Assembly: GCA_029204225.1 (NCBI GenBank) | Contig: CM055104.1 | Location: 40,101,846-40,165,845, forward strand | Length of the DNA: 64,000 nucleotides | Direction of reading: 5' to 3' | From: Diphasiastrum complanatum | Taxonomy: Eukaryota; Streptophyta; Lycopodiopsida; Lycopodiales; Lycopodiaceae | Shown here: positions 37,709 through 47,131 of the stretch, in pieces | Layout: every line of letters starts with the position of its first letter | Position numbering within the stretch: the stretch's first letter is position 1 | Program-made: the position numbers and the translations under genes | Notes under the pieces: generated by a model | The model's input: only the letters and a program-made list of their open reading frames with translations | Database searches by the model: none | Told to the model about the DNA's origin: nothing

Positions 37709-38309
37709 CAGCAACAAGAGCAATGGAGAGCAATGCTTAGTCAAACTGTAAAAATGGAATACACAATGAGCATCTAAGTACTCTACCTGGATGTGGCCAA
37801 ATGCCACCAAACCCTAAGATTAACCACTTACTAAATGTAGGGCACCCCCAAAAGTCAAGATAGGGCCCCTAAACAAAATTAAGGACCCACGAGTCAGTAC
37901 ATGACCAAAATTGGGTCCAACTGAACTTAAGACAAACTTAAGATGGCCTAAATAACTAAATACCCATGGTTCGACCTTTTAAGTCAAAGTAACCTATGGA
38001 TTAACTTTAGCATAGTCATTTATTTCTAACATACTCCCCTTTTTGGGTGAATACAACAAGCTCCCATTTGGATGTATTTAAGGGTGTTTTCAAATTCTTT
38101 ACAGGTTGAAGATCATTCTTATATGTGTAGGTTATTTGTTGAGCACAAATCATCAATTCTAGGTGTGCTAGTCAACTACTATCAAGAGAGATTATCTTTG
38201 AGCAGTTCTAAATCATTTAGATTTCATTTCCCCTTTCATTTGTTGAGAGGAGAGTGAGTGTCGGGAGCATTAGAATATATCCAAAAGATAAAAGAAACCA
38301 TCAGCATCA

Positions 38310-38408
38310 TGACTTCCAGTGGTGGAATCGTGTTGGAGGCTAATGATAGGTTAAACTCTTCAAACTATTCTACTTGGAAGGTAAGGATGGAATCCTTACT
38401 AAGTTGAA
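38310..38408 (+). pseudogene. Copia gag N-terminal fragment
   Basis: An ATG-initiated frame reads TSSGGIVLEANDRLNSSNYS, then TWKVRMESLLS, and stops. This is the typical DUF4219 start of a copia gag. Only 33 codons remain before the TRIM element that begins at 38418. Confidence 0.7.
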
Positions 38409-38417
38409 TGACTTGAT

Positions 38418-38772
38418 TGTTAGAAATCCATAAATCATAATATGGATGGACAGACTAGGATTCGAACCCAGGACCTCCCTCATACCGGATGGGATGCTCT
38501 ACCACTGAGCTATCCGCCATGTTTGATAGTTCTCTCTAGAGTGTGGATTGATATTCCAACACACCCCCCTCAAGCCACAATTGATTGGGGTCCTAGTTGT
38601 CACCTGGCCCACAACTTGGGCCACCTAACCATGGCTTTGACACCATGAGCTGTTAGGTCTAACTTGGCTCTGATACCATGTTAGAAATTCATACATCATA
38701 ATATGGATGGACAGACTAGGATTCGAACCCAGGCCCCTCATACCGGCTGGGATGCTCTACCACTGGCTATCC
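38418..38772 (-). mobile_element. TRIM (miniature LTR retrotransposon) with tRNA-like sequence in its LTRs
   Basis: In minus sense: a truncated 5' LTR (38772-38679), primer-binding site TGGTATCAGAGC (38678-38667), a non-coding core of about 90 bp, polypurine tract CTTGAGGGGGGTG (38574-38562) and a 3' LTR (38561-38418, 144 bp, TGTTAG..CCAACA on the plus strand). Each LTR holds a tRNA-like sequence. The 3' LTR copy (38517-about 38447) has a perfect pol III A box TAGCTCAGTGG, a D-arm GCTC/GAGC, a perfect B box GGTTCGAATCC and a foldable T arm. The anticodon arm is oversized and the acceptor stem pairs poorly, so it is not a normal tRNA gene. The 5' LTR copy keeps the B box but has a 2-nt deletion in the A box. 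No coding capacity. Confidence 0.72.
38447..38517 (-). ncRNA. tRNA-like (pol III type 2 promoter) sequence in TRIM LTR
   Basis: Starts GGCGGATAGCTCAGTGGTAG and ends with GGGTTCGAATCCTAGTCTGT. D-arm, A box, B box and T arm are intact. The region between D and T arms, TCCC..11 nt..GGGA, is two nucleotides too long for a standard anticodon arm. The acceptor arms pair only at the outer two positions. Probably a tRNA-derived promoter and not a functional tRNA. Confidence 0.6.
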
Positions 38773-39130
38773 CCCTGAATCCGTACTCTGATGAAATAGA
38801 GAGAAATAAGGAATTATTGTGCTTTGATGTTCTGATCAAGATGAATAAATAATAATCATAGTGTTGTTGTTTTGATCTGAAGTATATATCTATTATTTAC
38901 ATTGGCAAATGTAAGTAAGAGTAGTCAATGTCTGAGATTATGGAGAAAAGAGCAGATAACTGGTACCGCTTTTCTCTTTTTATGTAGGCGCCGAGACCTT
39001 CTTGGACCGCAAGTTACGTTCTTGCGGGACCTTGTGATCACTTCAAATATATGTACTTTACAAATGGAATTAAGGCAATATGTGTTGTTAGCAGTCGCCA
39101 AATGTTTGAGTCGACTTTTAGAGTTGGCAT

Positions 39131-39262
39131 GTGACTTAGTCGATGAAGTCAGATGAGTCGATGAGTGATTTAGTCGACAAAGTCGGATGAGTTGATGAGT
39201 GTTTTAGTCGACGAAGTCGGATGAGTTGATGAGTGTTTTAGTCGATGAAGTCGCATACGTCG
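39131..39262. repeat. 34-bp tandem repeat, about 4 copies
   Basis: The phrase TAGTCGA recurs at 39137, 39171, 39205 and 39239, an exact 34-bp period. The unit core is TAGTCGACGAAGTCGGATGA followed by GTTGATGAGTG. Confidence 0.9.
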
Positions 39263-39389
39263 ACACAACACTGTCATCGATTCTTGCAGAGTGTGCGATT
39301 GTACAAGTATTTACATACAGCAAATGAATGGATCTAGATTACTAGATTAGTGATGAGACAAGGGATGGAGAGGATAGAAATCTAACAAA

Positions 39390-39800
39390 GGGAATGTGCC
39401 AAAGTTTGATGTTGATTCTTCTAACAATCTTGGTGATGGTTTGCTGAAAAGTGGTGGATCTTTGGATGGTGATGAATGTATCAATCATGATGGTGGATAT
39501 GACTCTCCAAGTCAAAGTCCAAGAAGGTCCTCAAGGCAAAGGAAAAAGCCATCAAGGCTTGCATATGTGAGAAGGGTAAGCAAGTTGTGGGAGGTACACA
39601 TTTTGCGTTTCTCACATGTTTTGGTTTATCTTCTTGTGCAGATGATGTTATGCAAAATGAAAGTTGTATTCATGACATGAAAGTCAATAATGGATCTGGA
39701 AATGAGTTGTTGATCAATGGCTTTGATGTTCAAGTGGAAGAGCAAGAGGTTTCTCTTGATGTGCTTCATCGATACCAAGTGGAAGGCAGTTTGGAGTAAG
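39390..39800 (+). pseudogene. Copia integrase-RT hinge fragment
   Basis: The plus frame contains DSPSQSPRRSSRQRKKPSRL, the basic Ser/Arg-rich hinge that precedes copia RT (compare RRSLRQRQQPDGFI near 61570). A second frame (SCIHDMKVNNGSGNELLI, then VEEQEVSLDVLHRYQVEG) follows after a shift. No catalytic domain is present. Confidence 0.5.
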
Positions 39801-39959
39801 CAAAAGGCATCGAGATGGAATCAAATGGTCAAGGCACTAAGGATTTGTTTTTGCAGGTTATTGAAGACTCAAGTAAGGGCAAAGGAATAGTAAGAAAGTG
39901 CAATTCAGACCTACCTTACTCAATTTACTTTATGTTTGAGCAATGTCATGTCAAGGGTT

Positions 39960-41560
39960 TTTAAAGCCTTGGGGCAAGGGCTTTCTAGGCACAAGGGCCC
40001 CTTGCCTAAGATGAAAAGCCCTTTAGGTCTCGAATGCCTTCGAGGTGCTTTATTTAGAGTTTACAACTACTTTTTTTTTTTTAAACTGCTTGTGTAGTTA
40101 CGGGTGTGTACTACTTTAGCAATCATGTGCATAATGCCTAGGCTATTTACACATGGAAAATGTTGGCCTTCATTTTTTGAAATGTGAAACGACTTTCTTT
40201 TAAGAAAGACCTTTGTGTCATGGAATCATGTAAATAAAGCCCTTGGGCTAAAACCTTCTATAATTATACATAATAGTGAAACGGGCCTCAATGCTTTGAA
40301 AAAAACTTTTCAATAAACCTACTAGAAATACGCTGAGGTTTTAAAAGCATAGGTTTTCTATTTTGCAGTTGGTTGGGTTGGATAAGAGTTGTCATTGAAA
40401 ATTTTTGTACTTTTACATTTTTGATCTAAAAATTTAGTTATGGAACCAGCTATGGCTTTAGGAGCAAAGTTCAACTCACGTTATGAGCACATGCGCTTTT
40501 TCTACCCACTTTTCAGGCTCCTTAACAAGCACAGAGCGCATGAATTAATCAAGCCATGAGAAAAAGTAACATGATTCTGTTTTCTTAGAGACAATTCTGT
40601 TTTTCAGGTGACAAAAAAGCCAATCTGCTTACTAAACAATGGATGTAGGTGGGAGATTGTCCGAAAAATAAAATAGAAAAGTCAATGTGCTTCTTAAGCA
40701 ATGGATGTAGGTGGGAAGACGACATAGGACTGTTTACTGGGTAAAATGCCATCTGCTAATATGCTTCCATAATTCATAAACAGAACAAAATCTACAGTAG
40801 TGAGTTCAGAACATCTCATAATAGTTCTTGAAAATCAGCGTTCTGATATAAGGTTACAAATCATCAATCAATAAAAGATAGTATTAGTCAAGCACCAGCA
40901 AATCATGTTTTCATAGAAATCCAGAGATTTGATACTACTGCACTTTCAAAAACAATAGCAAATTCAACCTCAAAGCTCACTTCATATTAAAGAATAGAAG
41001 TATGAGCTTCAGAGGAGCCTTATACATTGTACATAGGTAAAATTCTCTCAACCGAAATCTAGCCGCTGGGTTTCGATTGCACATCCACATTACCAATTCA
41101 TCCCTATATTTCAATCACTACTTCGGATCAAACATCAGCCTTTAATCAAACTATAACCTTCAACAAAGGCTGCAGATAAGGATTAGAAAAGTTACCTGCT
41201 TTTTTTCAGCAGGGCGAGCTGAAAGTGAGGACTCTGGAGTTGAAAGCATCACGTTTCAGCAGGAGCACCGCATTTTTTCGGCAAAGGACGGGCCAATCAG
41301 CCTGACAGCACATTTTTCTAGCTATTGATTGCATTTTTTGCAGCAAGGCACCTGTTGGACAACCAGGAGCGTGCCACAGCCAACAGGAGCATGCCACAGC
41401 AGTTAGCAGGTGACAGTTGGAAAATCGCTGGTGAAAGATGTGCCACCCCTGAGCCTCCCATCCCGAACGCGTCCCCCTTCGCCCCGGACAGCCCAGCCAG
41501 AGCCCTCACACTCATCAACAGCCTTATTGGCAAGGGCGTTACGCCTGTAGCTGCCAATAA
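39960..41560. other. No recognisable gene
   Basis: AT-rich DNA. Near 39970-40050 are several AAGCCCTT/AAGGGC phrases (GGGGCAAGGGC, AAGGGCCCCTTGCC). The right part, to 41560, lies downstream of the broken DYW end of the PPR gene and is probably its 3' flank. An open plus frame at 41325-41561 is antisense to it and is not recognised. Confidence 0.45.
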
Positions 41561-41569
41561 GTGACATCG

Positions 41570-41815
41570 GCCAGCTTCTCACTATGTCGACACAGCATTC
41601 TCCTTCTCCTCGTCCTCCACATCATCCAGCACAAAGCTTAAATTAGGTTTATACTCTGCCTTCTTCATTAGGTTTATACCCACCAATCTATCCAGTTCAG
41701 CCTGAATCTCCTTGCTTTGTGGATGAGTTGCATCACCTACAACAAAGGCATGCAGTTGGTTATCAACTTTGATCCATCTGCACCCAGGCATTTTTTTAGC
41801 ACCTGCCACCTTCAT
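41570..41815 (-). pseudogene. PPR gene 3' part: E+ motif and broken DYW domain
   Basis: The minus frame reads MKVAGAKKMPGCRWIKVDNQ, LHAFVVGDATHPQSKEIQAE and LSFVLDDVEDEEKENAVST, the E+ and early DYW region of PLS-class PPR proteins. Immediately after AVST the sequence ACATAGTGAGAAGCTGGC should continue as HSEKLA but has lost one base, giving TAG TGA. The deaminase-like HxE zinc site is therefore out of frame, and the CxxCH and DYW motifs were not found downstream. This part would lie directly after DELATM of the PPR exon but for about 0.8 kb of intervening DNA. Confidence 0.75.
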
Positions 41816-42606
41816 TTCATTTCTGATCTTTACAATTTTGTCCTATACCAAAGTTTCAGTTCGCTGATCACAGAGAGCATCCACGTGGCATGTTCTAGGA
41901 TGTAGATTCGTATTGCAACGATAGGCTATGATTTCAGAGCTGATATAAATAGAAAGTTGCATCGTTCTGTTCATTCTTCATGTAAATTGATTGCTTCAGC
42001 GTTGATCTGCCACGTCGCATGTTCTCTGATGTACATTTGTATTGCAACCAACTTGCACCGCTGTGCTCGATTTTTCATGTCAATCTGTTTTTTTTTCCAC
42101 CTGCCGCTGTCTGAAAAGCAAGAAGAGGCTTTTGGAGTTTGCATGTGAAATTTGGATCGTTGATCAGCTTTTTCTTGCGCTGTTGCTGCATATTTGAAAA
42201 GCAACAAGAGCACACCAAGAGCCCATGAAAAACTAGAATATCGTGGCCTGCTGCATGTCGGAAAAGCAAGAAGAGTGCCAAACGAAGTTCTAAAAGTTGT
42301 AACAAGAGCATAAGAAAATCAGCATATAAAGACTTAAAATAGGAGAGTATCGATCAGTTTCCAGAGTGACATTTGCAGGCAAGGAATTGACGCTGAGCAG
42401 TTTTCAGATGACAATATAGGCGCATGTGCCTGCTGATCAGTTTGCAAAAGAGCACTGACCAGTTTGGAGTTACATTTCCGTGGTTTTCTCTTGAAAAGAT
42501 CTACGAAGTTCAGCGACCAGCTTGCACTGTTTCAGATCACGAGTCGATCACGTTCTGAAAATCAAGACGCCAATTGAAAAAGCTTTGAAAAGCAAGACGG
42601 AAGGCT
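41816..42606. other. Insertion (or non-standard intron) splitting the PPR gene
   Basis: About 790 bp separates the PPR exon end (ATM at 42607) from its homologous continuation (MKVAG at 41815), with only a few residues missing. A CAG acceptor exists just before the right exon, but no donor gives a matching phase, so an insertion is favoured. Internally, 'CATGTTCT.GGATGTA.ATT.GTATTGCAAC' is duplicated (41890-41925 and 42015-42050). GAAAAGCAA(G/C)AAGAG recurs at about 42112, 42196 and 42261. No terminal repeats were recognised. Confidence 0.5.
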
Positions 42607-44308
42607 CATGGTTGCTAACTCATCCTTCCTACCAGCAGCTGCATAGATGTTTGATAGCAGCACATAAGGTGCAGCATTTTTTGGTTCCAACTTCACGACA
42701 CCATCAAAGGCACGTCTTCCTATCTCCACGTGGCCATGGTTTCTAGCAGCACCAAGCAAAGTCATCCAAACCACACTATTAGGCTGAATTGGCATTTTGT
42801 TGATAAAGTGCTCAGCATCGGCCAAGCAACCTGCACGCCCTAGAAGATCAACCATACATGCATAGTGTTCCTGGGTTGGTGTGACACCATGATTTTTACA
42901 CATGGAATCAAAGACATAACGACCTTGATCTACTAGGCCAGAATGGGCACATGCAGAGAGAACACTAATATATGTGACCTCGTTAGGTTTCGTGCCTTCC
43001 CTCTGCATTTGCTCAAACAGAGTAAGGGCCTCCTGGGCAAGCCCATTCTGTGCATATCCCGCAATCATCGCAGTCCATGAAACCACATCTCGTTCACTCA
43101 TGTTGTCGAAAAACTCACGGGCGTCCTCTGTCCACCCGCATTTTGCATACATGCCAACAAGGGTGCTGCCTACAAGCACATCCGACTGAAAGCCTCTTTC
43201 TATGATCTCAGAGTGGAGCTGTTTGCCCTGTTCCAGGGCTGCTAGGTTGGCACATGCTTTTAGGAGAAGAACGAACGTGGCATTGTCTGGATGCACGCCT
43301 TCCTGTTTCATTTGCTCAAATAGAGCAAGGGCCTCCTGAGCAAGCCCATTCTGTGCATATCCCGCAATCATCGCATTCCATGAAACCACATCTCGTTCAC
43401 TCATGTTGTCGAACAGCTCACGGGCATCCTCTGTGCACCCGCATTTTGCATACATGTCAACAAGGGTGCTGCCTACAACCACATCCGACTGAAAGCCTCT
43501 TTTCATGATCTCGGAGTGGAGCTGTTTGCCCTGTTCCAGGGCTGCTAGGTTGGCACATGCTTTTAGGAGAAGAACGAACGTGACATTGTCTGGATGCACG
43601 CCTTCCTGTTTCATTTGCTCGAACAGAGCAAGGGCCTCCTTGCCAAGCCCATTCTGTGCATATCCCGCAATCATCGCATTCCATGAAACCACATCTCGTT
43701 CACTCATGTTGTCGAACAGTTCACGGGCGTCCTCTGTGCACCCGCATTTTGCATACATGTTAACAAGGGTGTTCCCTACAACCACATCCGACTGAAAGCC
43801 TCTTTTTATGATCTCGGAGTGGAGCTGTTTGCCCTGTTCCAGGGTTGCTAGCCTGGCACATGCTTTTAGGACAACAACGAACAGAACCTTGTCTGGTGCT
43901 AAACCTGTCTCTTGCATTTGGTGAAATAAATTAATAGCCTCCTCAACTTCTCCGCTATCAGCATATGCTGAGATGATAGCAGTCCATGAATACACATTGT
44001 GTTGAGGCATGTTGCTGAATACTTTGTGTGCATGCAGCACACTACCGCACTTGGAGTACATGTGAACAAGGGTGTTTGCTAAGAAAATATTTGAATCAAG
44101 TACACTTTGGACTATAAGGGCATGCACTTGCTTGCCCTCCGCCAGGGCCTTCCTTCTGGAGCACCCCTTCAAAAGGCAAACATAGGCGGGAATTGGAGGT
44201 TTAGTAGTTTGCTGGACCATAAGCTCCAACATATGTAGGGCCTCTTTCAAGCGTCCCTCCTTACAGAGTTTGCTCAGCTTATCACCATTGCAAAAGCAGT
44301 CGGGCACC
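42607..44308 (-). CDS. PLS-class pentatricopeptide repeat protein (main exon)
   Basis: PPR proteins bind organellar RNA, often to direct C/U editing. The exon (acceptor CATGCAG at 44309) encodes P, L and S motifs in order: an opening HALIVQSVLDSN..MYSKCG unit, then three near-identical units of 101 residues (PDVVSWNAMIAGYAQNGL; KACANLAALEQGKQLHSEI; LVDMYAKCGCTEDARELF), then P2-L2-S2 (SWTAMIAGYAQNGLAQEALT; SVLSACAHSGLVDQG; ACMVDLLGRAGCLADAEHFI) and E1/E2 (WMTLLGAARNHGHVEIGRRA, APYVLLSNIYAAAGR). Key residues at positions 5/last are N-D for two P motifs, T-N for P2 and T-D for S motifs. The 303-bp DNA period shows recent expansion. The E+/DYW end is displaced and broken, so function is doubtful. 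Confidence 0.88.
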
Positions 44309-44462
44309 CTGCATGATTCATATAATGATGATAAAGAAATATGATCATTATAAAGAAATATGAACAAGTGTCAATTTTGAAAGAGCAAGAAAAAGGAGGA
44401 CATCTGGTAGTCTCACACCCGGACCTAGAGCTGCACATCCCACACTCAGATTAAAACCATAC

Positions 44463-45399
44463 CGTGATCTCAATCCATCACCAGATTGTATATGACTCAA
44501 TGTCATAGAAGCCATTTTTTCTTTTACCCAGGAGGGATTCATCCAACCATCAACCCATAGGACCTCAAGCGTCCTCTTATGTTTAAAGTCGGGGTGCTTT
44601 GGACGTTTCTGCATAACATTATACAGATCACAGTCAAAGCTTCAACTTAACGAAAACGACTATACTACCGCATACCCATAATATCATAGCAACAATAAAA
44701 TTGAAGTGAGAGGTGACTAGCCAAAGCAAGTGCAGCCTGAAATGAGGCGCACCTTAGTCAATCTATTGTCCCACCACTGCGATGGATCTGAGAAAAACTC
44801 CTGCCAGAGCTGCTCCATTCTAACTAGTCTGCCCGCATGTCCTAAAAATAACCAGAATGCATCAGAAACATGATTAAGGATTGTCGATGTGGCTTTAAGC
44901 ATCTCTGCAAATTCATCCCCCCCCCCCCCTCTCAGCCAGCCACGGAGTGCTGGCGAGTTAAAAAGAGTATGACAGAAATAATAAGCATACCCAAACCCCG
45001 AGGTGTTGAAAAAGCGGATGGCTGCCGTTGTTGAAATTGTTGCATGACAGGTAGCCTGGCACGAACCCAATGAGGATTGAACCGATTGTTGATCCAAAGT
45101 GCCTCCTTTCTGATGACGTCCATCCGAGGATGACCTCTAGAAGGAGGAAGAAGAGCAGTAGTACAAGTCAGCGAAGCAGAAGAAGATGAGAGGGCGTATT
45201 CATTTGTGGGTCTGGTGATGATGATGAGGCGAGGGGAGCACAAAAGGAGTAGAGATCGATGAGGAGGAGAAGAAGGATCAGCAGAGAGGAACAAGAAGAA
45301 GAGGCTGCCATGACGACGATCATCGTTGGGGTTGAAACAAAGGCCTACCTCTCCTCCTCCGACGCCTCGTCCTATTAACGTTGTTGTTGTCATTGCCAT
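44463..45399 (-). CDS. OSB-type PDF-motif exons, apparently spliced to the PPR exon
   Basis: Three exons splice in frame: 45399-44991, 44841-44753 and 44608-44463. The ATG at 45399 has a good context (GCCATGGCA). The first about 95 residues are Ser/Arg/Leu-rich and few are acidic, like an organelle transit peptide; then comes RKEALWINNRFNPHWVRARL. Exons 2-3 encode LWQEFFSDPSQWWDNRLTK and KRPKHPDFKHKRTLEVLW, VDGWMNPSWVKEKM. This is the PDF motif known from plant organellar single-stranded DNA-binding (OSB) proteins. The OB-fold normally preceding it is absent. A donor TCACG|GTATGG at 44463 and acceptor at 44309 join it in phase to the PPR exon (..GLRSR|VPDCFCNGDK). Without that splice the frame ends at 44348. 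Confidence 0.68.
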
Positions 45400-45628
45400 G
45401 GCGTGCTGCCGATGCTCTCCTTAATCTCGCACATCAAATAATATTTGGGATGCCTAGCACTGCTCCGAGCTCTCCTCCCTCCTCCTCCCTCCTCCCTCCT
45501 TTCCATGAACGATGATCTCCCATGAGTCCCATCCATCCCATTAATCATTTCACATCATCTCATCTCATCGCATCCCATCCCATTAATCCTTTTCTTCCTA
45601 TATCCTATCCTCCCTCCCTCTCTCATTA

Positions 45629-45996
45629 ATTATCCTTTCACACCACGCAATGCTAATGCCCAGTGCTCAGGGTTACTCTGTATTTTGGAGGCACCTTCTC
45701 CCACAGAATTTTTAAGCACAGAGTTTCTACTATTTTTAAGAATCACCTTAATTATCCTTTCACACCATGCAATGCTAATGCTCAGTGCTCAGGGTTAGTG
45801 TGTATTTTGGAGGCACCTCCTCCCACAGAATTTTTAAACACAGAGTTTCTACTATTTTTAAGAATCACCTTAATTATCCTTTCACACCACGCAATGCTAA
45901 TGCTCAGTGCTCAGGGTTAGTGTGTATTTTGGAGGCACCTCCTCCCACAGAATTTTTAAGCACAGAGTTTCTACTATTTTTAAGAATCACCTTACA
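45629..45996. repeat. 122-bp tandem repeat, three copies, upstream of the PDF-PPR gene
   Basis: TATCCTTTCACACCA occurs at 45631, 45753 and 45875, an exact 122-bp period. Units contain TGCTAATGCTCAGTGCTCAG and TTTTGGAGGCACCTCC. The array begins 230 bp upstream of the start codon at 45399, so it may lie in the promoter. Confidence 0.93.
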
Positions 45997-46135
45997 AAAA
46001 TGTAAGGTGCATTTGCTATTTTTAAAAAGTCAAAGAAATCCGAAATTACTATTTTCGAAAAGTCGACTTTCTAAAAATAGAAAAAAAAAAGTTTTAAAAA
46101 AAAACCTACAGTTATTTACGCATGAAAAGGCCCAC

Positions 46136-46209
46136 GGGCGGGGGCCTTCCAGGTTTTGAGGCGCCCGAGGGTGGCAAGGGCGCCTCAAAACCCCGGAAGG
46201 CCCCCGCCC
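46136..46209. repeat. Long GC-rich hairpin
   Basis: The left arm 46136-46166 (GGGCGGGGGCCTTCC.. GGTTTTGAGGCGCCC) is the reverse complement of the right arm 46178-46209, with one small bulge and an 11-nt loop. It stands out from AT-rich surroundings. Confidence 0.9.
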
Positions 46210-46269
46210 TAGGGCCTTCCCCCTTACGTATTAACCTGTATTAACCTCTTGCACCTTCCGTTTCACATA

Positions 46270-46271
<2 letters not shown>

Positions 46272-46322
<51 letters not shown>
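46272..46322. repeat. (CT)n microsatellite
   Basis: About 24 CT units. Confidence 0.97.
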
Positions 46323-46323
<1 letters not shown>

Positions 46324-47131
46324 CATTGATCCTTTCAAATTGTGTTAACCTAGTGTCACCCATTTTTCATGGCCTTCTTTCACTCCATTCTAATACAAAC
46401 TCAAACGATTCAAAAAAAATTTATAAGCCTATAATTTTTACATGTTTATAATTTATAATTGTTGTCTATATTATGTAGTTAAAACATCATGTGTTTGAAG
46501 ACTTCAAAATCATTTTTTCTATCCTTCAATTGCTTACAAAGGAAAAAGATATGAAAAATGAAAACATTTCTCAAGTCACCTTCTCATTTGGTCCAATCCT
46601 TCTTACATATCTACAATTTTGTAATCTCAAAACAAATATCATTGCGTTCAAAGTTAAACAAGATTATATCTAAAAGGAGTTCACTGTATTATATCAGATT
46701 CCATTAATACAACTTTGACAAGTTGTGGCTTTCATTTTACTATCATAGTCCAAATGTTGGACCATCTTCTTGTTGGATTATTCTCCTACTAATCGACTAA
46801 TCGACATTTTAATCTTCGTCCAATTTTTATCCAGACCTGCAGATTTCTTCGTGTTTTTACACAATCTACATAACTACTCAGAAAAGGCTCACAGTGTCGG
46901 GATTTTCGGGATTTTCTCTCACTTCGGCTTTTTCGCAAAATGCTAGATGCCTCAAATGTTAAGGAAATGAACATTGATTCTTCAAGCTATCATATCAGAG
47001 CGCAAGCTCTTATACTGGATATTTTTTGAGATATCAAATTATTCTTCAGTTCGAATCAATTTGTTTCGGTATCAGAGAAATGATTTCCACAGCACAGTAT
47101 CTCTTTTAACGTCGACAAACTAAAGTTCCAG

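Larger units (their letters stand above)
33057..38036 (-). mobile_element. Copia element 2 (complete with both LTRs and target duplication)
   Basis: The element lies in minus sense. The 5-bp sequence TACTC flanks it at 33057-33061 and 38032-38036. The right (5') LTR is 37537-38031 (TGTAGGAAAGC..TTTCTAACA, 495 bp). The left (3') LTR is 33062-33448, beginning TATAGGAAAGC. The left copy lacks the last 53 bp plus the polypurine tract at its inner side, so internal coding sequence abuts LTR directly. The GA tract in the right LTR (about 37622-37704) is far longer than in the left one (about 33153-33169). The two LTRs are otherwise nearly identical by eye, suggesting a fairly recent insertion. Confidence 0.9.

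Noticed and set aside
38440-38520. Functional tRNA gene
   Set aside because: The acceptor stem pairs poorly and the anticodon arm is oversized; the sequence is embedded in both LTRs of a TRIM.
39131-39262. Possible CRISPR-like array
   Set aside because: A plain head-to-tail 34-bp tandem repeat without spacers, in a plant nuclear context.
41325-41564. Plus-strand 79-codon ORF as a gene
   Set aside because: It is antisense to the region downstream of the broken DYW end and has no recognisable features.
41816-42606. A standard intron between the PPR E2 and E+ parts
   Set aside because: An acceptor is present but no GT donor gives a matching phase at the homologous junction.
42974-43795. Plus-strand ORFs within the PPR exon
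   Set aside because: They are antisense shadows of the repeated PPR modules, which explains why they repeat with the same 303-bp period.
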